From a candidate division TM6 bacterium GW2011_GWF2_32_72 (GTDB lineage: Bacteria > Babelota > Babeliae > Babelales > CAIQNR01), in assembly GCA_945882015.1 (NCBI GenBank), contig CAMCVM010000001.1:1-64000 (forward strand): DNA of 64,000 nucleotides, read 5' to 3'. The translations under genes and the position numbers were made by a program. Under the pieces are notes generated by a model. That model made no database searches. It saw only the letters and a list, made by a program, of their open reading frames with translations, and was not told the origin of the DNA. Shown here in pieces: positions 1-8,347 of this stretch. The number at the start of each line of letters is the position of its first letter. The stretch's first letter is position 1.

Positions 1-506
1 TTGCGATAAATGAAAGACTTGCCCAATTAAAAAAAGCATCTAAATCAAGTAATATAAATGATCAAGAGATTCTACCTTTTGAAATCTCTTCAGATTATTT
101 AACTCATTTTCAAAAAGCACGTCAAAAAAGAAAAACAGAGAGTCAAACATATAAACCAACACAAAAAGAACTATTGACTACCCAGTTAGAAAAATCAAAT
201 AGACGCTTAGAAGAGCTCCGGAAAATATTAAAAATGCAAGAGGATTTTATAAAACAAGGAGATAGAATACGCGCAGAAGAAAAACGGCAAGAATTAATAG
301 AACGTTTAAAACAAGAAATAGAAACAGTAATGAAAGAACATAATACAATAGAAGGAAGATTGCAGAGATGGTTTCTGCAGAGATGGTCAATATTGGAACC
401 TTTATGGTTCTCTACCGATAATTTATTGTTACATTTACCTTCAAAAATCTATCAATTACCAGACCAAGAAAAAGATGATATTGATGAGGAAATTGATTTT
501 TTATAA
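1..506 (+). CDS. 3' part of a hypothetical protein (coiled-coil, charged C-terminus), truncated by window edge
   Basis: Frame of the 174-506 ORF stays open leftward to base 3 (AINERLAQLKKASKSSNINDQEILPFE...), so the TTG at 174 is probably not the start. Confidence 0.7.
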   Translation, partial: AINERLAQLKKASKSSNINDQEILPFEISSDYLTHFQKARQKRKTESQTYKPTQKELLTTQLEKSNRRLEELRKILKMQEDFIKQGDRIRAEEKRQELIERLKQEIETVMKEHNTIEGRLQRWFLQRWSILEPLWFSTDNLLLHLPSKIYQLPDQEKDDIDEEIDFL

Positions 507-827
507 CCGAGCCTTTGGTATTTTATTATTTTCTTGTTGTCTTGCCCGTTGTGTTTCTTCCCACAACTGTCCAAGCTCTTTAAATTTGTTTCTTAACGCC
601 TTTTGACCTTGCGCATCCATTGGAAATACATCTGCTGCTACTCTTACCTGACCACTATAATGTTCTTCTGGAAAGCAAACAATAAAAAGCACCTTTGTTT
701 CGTCTGGAGATTTAGCTAGATAGCCAAAAATATCACCCTGTTTAAAAGTACCAATAGGTTGCCATTGACTTGCCCAAGCAGAACAAACTGAACCTAATAA
801 TATCCCCAATACCAATTTTTTACTCAT
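501..827 (-). CDS. small secreted protein, unknown function
   Basis: ORF 501-833; likely start is the ATG at 827 (MSKKLVLGILLGSVCSAWA signal peptide), overlapping the stop of the upstream micro-ORF (TGATG). Confidence 0.7.
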   Translation of the reverse strand: MSKKLVLGILLGSVCSAWASQWQPIGTFKQGDIFGYLAKSPDETKVLFIVCFPEEHYSGQVRVAADVFPMDAQGQKALRNKFKELGQLWEETQRARQQENNKIPKARL

Positions 828-916
828 CAACATTTTCCTTTTTTCATAGTTTTATTTTCAACCTCTGCATATAAAAAATTTATTGTTAATAAAATTCCTA
901 AAAAATAATGCTTCAT
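827..916 (-). CDS. 29-aa micro-ORF, essentially a signal peptide (MKHYFLGILLTINFLYAEVENKTMKKGKC)
   Basis: Read codon by codon; ATG at 916-914 overlaps the TGA of the upstream GNAT gene (ATGA) and its TGA (829-827) overlaps the next ATG (TGATG). Confidence 0.5.
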   Translation of the reverse strand: MKHYFLGILLTINFLYAEVENKTMKKGKC

Positions 917-1872
917 ACTATCAGTTCCATTAAAAAAGCTGGTACCATGTCAACCCCATCAGTTGCTTGAACCTCTTTAACTTTTTTAAATCCAAGTTTT
1001 TTATAAACATGAATAGCTCGTTCATTAGCAACTTCAGGATCAACAATAATTTTTGTAGGTTTGAGTGGCATTATAATTTCATCAATAAATTGCTGCAAGA
1101 TTTTAGTCCCATTACCTTTACCAATATAATCGATTTCAGCAATCAATACATCAAAGCCATATACTCCTTTTTCCGGATAATCTTTTGATCGAACGGGGCA
1201 ATGTGCTGCATCGTACCAGGCAATATACCCAATCGGTTTATTATCATGGCAAATCAAATAACATCCAAGAGTATTGTCTTCAATTCTTCCCATATATTTT
1301 TCATAAAACTTTTGATAATCACGTGTTTCGCGCCACCATGCAGCAACATGTTCACGACCAAGCCACTCATACAAAAGGGGAATATCCGCTTCTTTAAATA
1401 CAGCAAAATTAAATAATGGTTCCATGTTTACACTTTTTTTCGATTGCCATGAATAGGCGCCTTTTGCACCATAGACCTGATTAATTTCTTTTATTTTCCC
1501 CTGTTGATCACAAGTAAGAACACTTATTACCGTATCAACAGCACCATTTTGATACATTATTTCAAAATGAACAATCTCACTCTTTTCACTTTCAATAATA
1601 TCCAAAAGTTTTATCTGTTTAAGTTTTTCAGTTGCATGAAAATCTTGAATCTGTGCTTGATAATCAACAAGTCCCTGACAAATTAATTGTGAGTTTGTTG
1701 TCTTTTTTAAAGAAGGTGAAAAAAGCAAAACGATTTCTTTATCAATTAACTCATCACGGCTTAATTTTTGAAGTAATGCAATATAACGCTGCCCTACTGA
1801 AAGAAACTTGTCTTGAGTTTGCCCACATAAAGAGCTTATTCCTAATAAAAATATGCAAAAATAATATTTCAT
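913..1872 (-). CDS. secreted fusion: signal peptide + NTF2/SnoaL-like domain + AAC(6')-like GNAT acetyltransferase
   Basis: N-term MKYYFCIFLLGISSLCGQ; C-term LYEWLGREHVAAWW...GYIAWYDA...GVYGFDVLIAE...GKGNGTKILQQFIDEI...DPEVANERAIHVYKKLGFKKV resembles the AAC(6') GNAT family. Confidence 0.8.
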   Translation of the reverse strand: MKYYFCIFLLGISSLCGQTQDKFLSVGQRYIALLQKLSRDELIDKEIVLLFSPSLKKTTNSQLICQGLVDYQAQIQDFHATEKLKQIKLLDIIESEKSEIVHFEIMYQNGAVDTVISVLTCDQQGKIKEINQVYGAKGAYSWQSKKSVNMEPLFNFAVFKEADIPLLYEWLGREHVAAWWRETRDYQKFYEKYMGRIEDNTLGCYLICHDNKPIGYIAWYDAAHCPVRSKDYPEKGVYGFDVLIAEIDYIGKGNGTKILQQFIDEIIMPLKPTKIIVDPEVANERAIHVYKKLGFKKVKEVQATDGVDMVPAFLMELIV

Positions 1873-2342
1873 CCTTTATTTCTTTCTGTCTGCTCTTCTT
1901 TATAGCGTTGAGCAAGTAATTAAAAAAAGCATCTTTCTCAGGTAGCTCAAGCTTCAAACCTTTTAAAAGACGGTATGCAGTATATTGGCTTCCAGAAGTT
2001 TTCTGCATATCATCAAAAGCTAGAACTGAATCACCTGGTTTGCCTTTTATATTCGATTGGTTGCTGTTGTAGCCAGGAAAACTGAAGAGATTGAAAGATT
2101 TCTTTAGCGCCACTTTCTTCAATCATTAGATAATGACCATCCATTAATGACGTAAATTTATTGCAAGTATAAATTCCATCTTTTTTAAAAAAAGTGGCAA
2201 CTATAGTGACGTGCGATGTAACAGACGGTTCCGTTATTGAATACTCAATTGCTTCTTTGGTTTCCGTTCTATAAATAATTTTATTCTGAGCTGCGTAAGA
2301 AGAAAAAGTACACATTAGTGATAATAAAAATTTCTTATTCAT
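1869..2342 (-). pseudogene. frameshifted paralog of the downstream-numbered secreted proteins (2339-2863)
   Basis: ORF 2031-2342 gives N-term half; ORF 1754-2122 continues (NQSNIKGKPGDSVLAFDDM vs paralog NWSNIS..NGKPGHEILAIDN); a third frame restores LLAQRYKEEQTERNKG* vs paralog LLAQRYQEEQEKKEQL*, ending at 1869. Confidence 0.7.
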
Positions 2343-2863
2343 AGTTGCTCCTTTTTTTCTTGTTCTTCTTGATAACGCTGAGCAAGCAATCTAAGAACTT
2401 TCTTTTCTTTTTCTCTTGTTAATTCGGTTTTATAACCTTTTACAAGTTCCCAGCAATTTCTCTTATTTTCAGCTTTATTATCGATAGCTAAAATTTCATG
2501 ACCTGGTTTGCCGTTTTGCATAGCTTGATAAATAATTATTCCTTGAAGAGAATGTTTAGAAATATTCGACCAATTGCGTGATTCTTGTTCTAGCCAAAGA
2601 TGTTCATACCAATCAAAACCTCTTTCAGATTCTTCTCCTACACTTATAGTACTAAATACAGGAGTTCCTGTATTATCCTTAACAAAAGAACAGTAGCGCT
2701 TATTGCCTTTTCCATATACATAATTTTTCACTACGCCTTTTGGTTCTGTCACAACATAACGAACCTCTTGAAAAGTTTCTTCTTTTAAAATTAATTGCTG
2801 CGCAGCAGCCCCAATAGAAGAAACCAAAACAGATGCGATTAATAATAAAACTTTCTTACTCAT
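2339..2863 (-). CDS. small secreted protein, tandem paralog family
   Basis: Signal peptide MSKKVLLLIASVLVSSIGAAAQ; ATGA overlaps with both neighbours; similarity to 1869-2342. Confidence 0.75.
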   Translation of the reverse strand: MSKKVLLLIASVLVSSIGAAAQQLILKEETFQEVRYVVTEPKGVVKNYVYGKGNKRYCSFVKDNTGTPVFSTISVGEESERGFDWYEHLWLEQESRNWSNISKHSLQGIIIYQAMQNGKPGHEILAIDNKAENKRNCWELVKGYKTELTREKEKKVLRLLAQRYQEEQEKKEQL

Positions 2864-3222
2864 AGTTGCTCCTTATGCACTATTTCCCATTCATTGACTT
2901 CTTGGGATTCTTTTTGTTTTAGCCAAAGCTCCTTAAGAACCTTAAATGTTTCTTCACGTTGAAAGGCATCGAGTGTAGTACCTTGAACACACACAGGAAA
3001 CTGGTAGTTGCTTGTCTTGCTAGTATATGTATAATCTTTTTTGAAAAACCAGACTGATAGTTCTGTTCCACGCTCATCTCTAACTGTGTACCCAATTTCT
3101 TGATCATCTTCATTTTTATAGATAACCCCGGCCTGACGATGAACAACAACATATGAATCATCAGCCGCATACACAGAAAAAGCAAAAGCGCACATTACTA
3201 ATAATAAAAATTTCTTATTCAT
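2860..3222 (-). CDS. small secreted protein, tandem paralog family
   Basis: Signal peptide MNKKFLLLVMCAFAFSVYA; ATGA overlap with 2339-2863; N-term near-identical to the 2342 paralog (MNKKFLL). Confidence 0.75.
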   Translation of the reverse strand: MNKKFLLLVMCAFAFSVYAADDSYVVVHRQAGVIYKNEDDQEIGYTVRDERGTELSVWFFKKDYTYTSKTSNYQFPVCVQGTTLDAFQREETFKVLKELWLKQKESQEVNEWEIVHKEQL

Positions 3223-3252
3223 AAATTCTCCAAAAGTTAGACTGAACTGATA

Positions 3253-3813
3253 TTATTTTTTATATCTCCAACATTCAACTGTATGGTCATTTACCATACC
3301 AACCGCTTGCATAAACGCATACATAATCGTTGAGCCTACAAACGTCATACCGCGCTTTTTTAAATCTTTTGAGAGTGCATCACTTTCTACTGTTTGAGTA
3401 GGCGCTTCTTGAATTATTTTAAAACGATTGATTATGGGTTTATGCTGCACAAAACGCCAAAGATATGCATCAAAGGACCCGAACTCTTTTTGGATCTGCA
3501 AAAACACTTGGGCATTGGTGCGTGTTGCATAAATCTTTAAACGATTACGAATAATGGCCGGGTTTTCACGCAATGCTTCAAGTTGCGCATCTGTCATCTG
3601 TGAAACTTTATGAGCATCAAAATTGTAAAAAGCTTTTTTATATCCGTCACGCCGTTTTAAGATAGTTTCCCAACTTAAACCTGCTTGTGCCCCTTCAAGA
3701 ATAAGCATCTCAAACAGCAGTCGGTCATCATGCACCGCAATACCCCACTCATTGTCGTGGTACTGCGCATACAATTCTTTTCCTTCCCCATTACCAAAAC
3801 AACGATTGTGCAT
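3253..3813 (-). CDS. tag: DNA-3-methyladenine glycosylase I
   Basis: RCFGNGEGKELYAQYHDNEWG...ILEGAQAGLSWETILKRR...GMTFVGSTIMYAFMQAVGMVNDH, typical Tag. Confidence 0.95.
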   Translation of the reverse strand: MHNRCFGNGEGKELYAQYHDNEWGIAVHDDRLLFEMLILEGAQAGLSWETILKRRDGYKKAFYNFDAHKVSQMTDAQLEALRENPAIIRNRLKIYATRTNAQVFLQIQKEFGSFDAYLWRFVQHKPIINRFKIIQEAPTQTVESDALSKDLKKRGMTFVGSTIMYAFMQAVGMVNDHTVECWRYKK

Positions 3814-3962
3814 TACAGTTCCTTCCTTTCGTGATCTAACAGTAACATTTTTCGATTAAGCCCGCCAGCATATCCGCCCAGTTTTCCATTGGTATTAATA
3901 ACGCGATGACATGGAACAATAATTGAAAGTTTATTTGCACCGTTGGAATTTGCAACTAGCCG
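3813..3962 (-). pseudogene. C-terminal remnant of methylated-DNA-protein-cysteine methyltransferase (Ogt/AGT)
   Basis: Minus-strand translation [49 protein letters not shown] with active-site PCHRVI; no N-terminal part, in-frame stop just upstream; TAATG overlap with tag. Confidence 0.8.
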
Positions 3963-4083
3963 AAATCAAAATGTTCTTTATCATGGTTGTTAAGGTATAA
4001 ATAAATAATTTTGGTTAAAAAAAGAGAACTAAAATGTAAAAATTATTCTCTATATAAATCATTTTAAATAAGGAAAACTTCTG

Positions 4084-4557
4084 ATGCAAAAATTAATTCT
4101 GATTTATTCTTTCATATTTTTTGTTCTTTTTTCACTGCAAGGCGCAGAAAAAGGATTAAGTACCCTTGCCCCTCTTGATCAAACAGTTATAGCAGGCTAT
4201 AAAGAAAGAAGAAAAGCAGCCGGCAAAGGTCCCAAAGTTTGTACGCCTCAAAAACTTCAACCAATCCCTCTAGAAAGACTAAACAATTATCTAGCGTTAC
4301 TTGAACAGCAAAAGAATAACAATAAAACAACGCTTGAAAAACTAAATTCTCAAAAAGAGGATCTAATTAAAAAAGAAATCATGACTATGCTGACAGGAGT
4401 GGTGGAAGAATTTACTGTGCTCCAGCTAGAAGAAAAGATTAAAATTATAGGAAGAGAGATTAAAAAGATTACCGATGACAATGCGCATTTAAATGATTCA
4501 GTAGAGTTAGTTACAAAAGAAATTGCGAATCATACTACTATTTTCTCTTTTATTTAA
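4084..4557 (+). CDS. secreted coiled-coil protein, unknown
   Basis: Signal peptide MQKLILIYSFIFFVLFSLQGAE; Lys/Glu-rich helical body. Confidence 0.7.
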   Translation: MQKLILIYSFIFFVLFSLQGAEKGLSTLAPLDQTVIAGYKERRKAAGKGPKVCTPQKLQPIPLERLNNYLALLEQQKNNNKTTLEKLNSQKEDLIKKEIMTMLTGVVEEFTVLQLEEKIKIIGREIKKITDDNAHLNDSVELVTKEIANHTTIFSFI

Positions 4558-4605
4558 TTTTAGACCTATACTAAAAATGCCAGGCGAAGCCCAAAGGGCG
4601 AAGAC

Positions 4606-4683
4606 TGGCGGAGCTGACGAGACTCGAACTCGCGACCTTCCGCGTGACAGGCGGACGCTCTAACCAAACTGAGCTACAGCTCC
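4606..4683 (-). tRNA. tRNA-Asp(GTC)
   Basis: GGAGCTGTAGCTCAG...TCCGC CTGTCAC GCGGA...GTTCGAGTCTCGTCAGCTCCGCCA; CCA encoded. Confidence 0.95.
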
Positions 4684-4699
4684 ATTTCAGACTAAGAAA

Positions 4700-4775
4700 T
4701 GGCTCCCCGGGCAGGACTCGAACCTGCGACCTGACGATTAACAGTCGTATGCTCTACCAACTGAGCTACCGAGGA
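4700..4775 (-). tRNA. tRNA-Asn(GTT)
   Basis: TCCTCGGTAGCTCAGTTGGTAGAGCATACGACTGTTAATCGTCAGGTCGCAGGTTCGAGTCCTGCCCGGGGAGCCA. Confidence 0.95.
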
Positions 4776-4815
4776 AACATATTTCAATTAAGGACTTAAA
4801 AACAGCCCACCTAAA

Positions 4816-4891
4816 TGGTGGGCGGTACTGGACTCGAACCAGTGACCCCCAGTTTGTAAGACTGATGCTCTACCAACTGAGCTAACCGCCC
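4816..4891 (-). tRNA. tRNA-Val(TAC)
   Basis: GGGCGGTTAGCTCAGTTGGTAGAGCATCAGTCTTACAAACTGGGGGTCACTGGTTCGAGTCCAGTACCGCCCACCA. Confidence 0.95.
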
Positions 4892-5002
4892 TCTTAATTA
4901 TGTCTCAAAATTGTAAAGTAAATAAAGACGAAAGTCAAAAAAACTAATTTTTTATGTTATCTTATAAAAAATGACTCTTTACCCTGCTTGAAAGGCATAC
5001 CC

Positions 5003-5902
5003 GTGAAAACTATTATTCAATATGCAAAATTAGCGATTTTTGGCCTTATTTTATTACATATTGCTCCTGGAATTTTAAAAAATTTTAAACAAAATTATCT
5101 CGATTTATCAACTTTAAAAACAAAAGTTGGCAGAGTCACGGTTAATTCTGTTATCACAGACTCAACCGAATATAATAAAAATTTAAAAAAGTTTTTTAAA
5201 GACCCAGAAATTAAAGCTATTCTTTTAAAAATTGATTGTCCAGGTGGAGTGACTGGCAGCTGCGAAGCTATTTTTAGCGAGATTCAAGAACTTAAAAAGA
5301 AGTACCCTAAACCAATCATTACCCTAACCGAAACAATTTGTGCTTCTGGTGGTTATTATATTGCATGCTCAACCGATTATATTATTGCTGCTCGGTCAAC
5401 CTTAATTGGTGGGGTTGGTACAACGTTTACTACCCTCTTTAATTTTAAAGATTTGGCAGAACAATGGCATATTAAAACACATGTTATTGCAGCCGGAGCT
5501 TATAAAGATGCAACGAATCAATTTAGTCCAACAACGCCAGAACAGCTTGCTATGTTACAAGATCTTGCAAATGATTCGTATCATCAATTTGCTAGCGATG
5601 TTGCAAAAGCACGTAAAATTTCATTGCAACAGATTAATCAATGGGCAGAAGGTAAAATTTTCACAGGAAATCAAGCACTTGCGTTACATATGATTGATAT
5701 GACTGGTTCATATTCTCATGCTGTTGAAAAATTAAAAACAATGGCTCCTATTGAAGGAAGTATTGAATGGATTGATCCTGAAAAAAAAGTGGGTGTTATT
5801 AATTCACTTTTAGGACTTGAGTCAACATCAATGATCAGTTCTTTTACAAATCAGGTCTGTCAGACAATTGAACAACGGTATCAGACAAAATTGGCGTGCT
5901 AA
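5003..5902 (+). CDS. sppA: signal peptide peptidase SppA-like S49 serine protease
   Basis: KAILLKIDCPGG...ICASGGYYIA...GGVGTTF...AGAYKDATNQFSPTTPEQ; probable GTG start at 5003 after AAAGG (ORF track starts at TTG 4988). Confidence 0.88.
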   Translation: MKTIIQYAKLAIFGLILLHIAPGILKNFKQNYLDLSTLKTKVGRVTVNSVITDSTEYNKNLKKFFKDPEIKAILLKIDCPGGVTGSCEAIFSEIQELKKKYPKPIITLTETICASGGYYIACSTDYIIAARSTLIGGVGTTFTTLFNFKDLAEQWHIKTHVIAAGAYKDATNQFSPTTPEQLAMLQDLANDSYHQFASDVAKARKISLQQINQWAEGKIFTGNQALALHMIDMTGSYSHAVEKLKTMAPIEGSIEWIDPEKKVGVINSLLGLESTSMISSFTNQVCQTIEQRYQTKLAC

Positions 5903-6722
5903 TTTGTGCCCCTTTTTGCATAACATAACAATACGCAATAGTTGAAAAATCAAGGGCTGGCTTTACCGTAATACGATAATGCACGCCCTCTGGTTCAAAT
6001 GATTGAATTACTCCAAGCAAAAACCCTTTAGGAAAGACTGTTCCTTCGCCGCTTGAAAAAATTTGATCTTCTTCAACTAATTTTTTAAGACGATCAACAT
6101 GAGCAAGTTCAAACAATTGCAAATTATTACTCCCCTGCAAAATACCTTGTGTCAGGCTTTTTTCACAGTACGCAGAAATTTTACAACGTTTGTCAGTGAT
6201 ACTCAAAACTTTACTGTAATAGGGATACACTTGTTCAACTTTGCCCAAAATATGATTTTTATAAACTACTGCCATGTCTGGCTTAATACCATGATGCAAA
6301 CCAATATCAATAAAAAATGATTGTTCTTGCGCAGTAAATCGGCGCATAATAATATGGCCTAGCTGTGCATTTTTTGTATCATAGCGTTCTTTAAAATTTT
6401 GAATTTCTTGAAGTTCTTGATTAAACTGCAACAGCGCTGCCTGCTCAATTAGTTTTGCTTTTAATGATTCTTTTTCAAGTTCAAGATCTTTGATAATCCC
6501 ATCAAGTTGTTCAACTGTTTTTTTATGCTTAATAAAATATTGAATGGGAGTAACACATGTTTTTTGTAAAACTAATAATGGATAAACGCAGTAAGAAGCA
6601 ACCGTTTCTAAAGTTCCTGGAGTTTTTACAAAAACACGATGCCCAATAAAAAATATAAGGACTATTGCTACAAAACTTGAAAATAGAAAATTTTTGCTGC
6701 TTAATTTACTCAATAACTTCAC
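5844..6722 (-). CDS. mreC: rod shape-determining protein MreC
   Basis: N-terminal TM, coiled coil, GLHHGIKPDMAVVYKNHILGKVEQVYPYYSKVLSITDKRCKISAY, typical MreC. Confidence 0.85.
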   Translation of the reverse strand: MKLLSKLSSKNFLFSSFVAIVLIFFIGHRVFVKTPGTLETVASYCVYPLLVLQKTCVTPIQYFIKHKKTVEQLDGIIKDLELEKESLKAKLIEQAALLQFNQELQEIQNFKERYDTKNAQLGHIIMRRFTAQEQSFFIDIGLHHGIKPDMAVVYKNHILGKVEQVYPYYSKVLSITDKRCKISAYCEKSLTQGILQGSNNLQLFELAHVDRLKKLVEEDQIFSSGEGTVFPKGFLLGVIQSFEPEGVHYRITVKPALDFSTIAYCYVMQKGAQISTPILSDTVVQLSDRPDL

Positions 6723-7680
6723 TACTAAAAAAACTCCTTAATCCTTCTTTTACCTGATCAACTGATGATGATGTAACAAGCACTCCACGTAATGCTGAAG
6801 CGCTCAATTTACCTTTTAAATAAAAAGGTAAATGTTTTCTAAATGCATACAATCCATGAGGCCCGTAATACGCAAGCATATTATCAAGATGCGCAAGGGA
6901 ACATGCAAGAATTTCTTCTTCTGTCACTTTAAAGACTCTTCCTGCTGCATGTTCTTGCAGTTCTAAAAGTTTCCAAGGTTTTGACCACATACCCCGTCCA
7001 ATTAAAAATCCATCAACTCCTGTTGTTTCATATGCTCGTTTTGCTGTTGCCCAATTAACAATGCCACCAGACAACAAAACCGGAATAGTAATAATTTTTT
7101 TCACTTCACCAGCAAGTTGGTAATCAGGAACTCCATTAAATTTTTGAGTTTGTAATCGCGGATGAATTGCAATTGCATCAGCTCCACAATCTTGAATAAG
7201 ACGTGCAACATCAAGAGCATTTTTTTCTTTAAACCCTGCACGAATCTTAACGGTAAAGGGAATAGACAAATGTTTTCTAAATTCTGCAAGCAAACTGGCC
7301 AATCGGGGCAAATCAGCCATTAACGCTGAACCACATCCAGATTTGATGACATTTTTAGCAGGGCACCCAATGTTTAAATCAAGGCAATCAACTTTGGCTG
7401 CCATAATTTTTTCACACGCTTGTTGAATAAATTCTATTTTATTGGCCGAAACTTGATAATTAAAAGGACGTTCCATTTGTTCAAAATCAAGCGCTCTTTT
7501 GGCACCTTTATCGTTAGCCACACAACTAACATGGCGCATTTCCCCGTATAAAAGCTCATCTTTTGAGTAATGACGAACAAGTTTTCTAAATGGTGAATCG
7601 GTAATACCATCAAGTGGCCCACCTATAAATCTTGGAACAATAAGGTTGCCTATTTTAATTTTTTCTTGCCAATAACTCAT
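6706..7680 (-). CDS. dus: tRNA-dihydrouridine synthase
   Basis: GPLDGITDSPFRKLVR...DLNIGCPAKNVIKSGCGSALM...PFTVKIRAGF...ETTGVDGFLIGRGM. Confidence 0.93.
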   Translation of the reverse strand: MSYWQEKIKIGNLIVPRFIGGPLDGITDSPFRKLVRHYSKDELLYGEMRHVSCVANDKGAKRALDFEQMERPFNYQVSANKIEFIQQACEKIMAAKVDCLDLNIGCPAKNVIKSGCGSALMADLPRLASLLAEFRKHLSIPFTVKIRAGFKEKNALDVARLIQDCGADAIAIHPRLQTQKFNGVPDYQLAGEVKKIITIPVLLSGGIVNWATAKRAYETTGVDGFLIGRGMWSKPWKLLELQEHAAGRVFKVTEEEILACSLAHLDNMLAYYGPHGLYAFRKHLPFYLKGKLSASALRGVLVTSSSVDQVKEGLRSFFSSEVIE

Positions 7681-7848
7681 AAAAACTCAGCTTATTAAAG
7701 GGTAAAAAAGAGTTTATAATAATACTTTAAAAAGACAGATTTGTCATATAAAAATTGATTTTAAGCTGGCAGAGGCCGTTTACAAACTTTTAAAAATAAT
7801 CTAAGCTAATATCTGAACTATAAAATTAATCTAATAAATGGAGTTATT

Positions 7849-8208
7849 ATGAAAAAAGTTTTATTAATTTTTACACTATTCTTGTCTACATCTCTAAAAC
7901 CTGCTGCTTTTTTACCTGAATTTACTATAGGCTTAGCATATGGAGCGGTTTTTAGTACTTCAATCTTTTATATTGGTGAGACACTAAGACATCTACGCAA
8001 AGGTCATTATGATTCAGCCTTTTTAGCGGCAGTACCTGCAGTGATATGTAATCAATATGAAAAAGCACTCTCGATTGCTCATAGTAAAACATTACCACAA
8101 GGTAGATTACTAAGACCTGTATATCTTGCTGGCGCAGTAGCTGGTACGTTTACTTTACCCATTACTTATTGTGTTCTAGCTCACTTTGCTGATCGTCATC
8201 GTAAATAA
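7849..8208 (+). CDS. small secreted/membrane protein, unknown
   Basis: ORF with hydrophobic N-terminus and further hydrophobic segments. Confidence 0.6.
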   Translation: MKKVLLIFTLFLSTSLKPAAFLPEFTIGLAYGAVFSTSIFYIGETLRHLRKGHYDSAFLAAVPAVICNQYEKALSIAHSKTLPQGRLLRPVYLAGAVAGTFTLPITYCVLAHFADRHRK

Positions 8209-8296
8209 ACTAGAGAAATTTTATTTCTTAAAAGGTTAATAGCGCTTAGGTCCTGTTGGCCTTTTAATTTTTTAACTATAGAAAATTGATTTACTC

Positions 8297-8334
8297 TAAA
8301 AAAGAGGCATCTTTAAAAAGTGCCTCTTTTTTTA
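8297..8334. terminator. bidirectional intrinsic terminator hairpin
   Basis: AAAAAAGAGGCATCTTTAAAAAGTGCCTCTTTTTTT between convergent genes. Confidence 0.75.
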
Positions 8335-8347
8335 TTGTTTGTAGTAT

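Noticed and set aside
1754-1868. 3' tail of ORF 1754-2122 as coding
   Set aside because: Out-of-frame extension into the GNAT gene caused by the second frameshift
913-1872. Calling the AAC(6')-like gene an antibiotic resistance determinant
   Set aside because: Motif resemblance only; leader and fusion architecture suggest another role, and there is no mobile or resistance context
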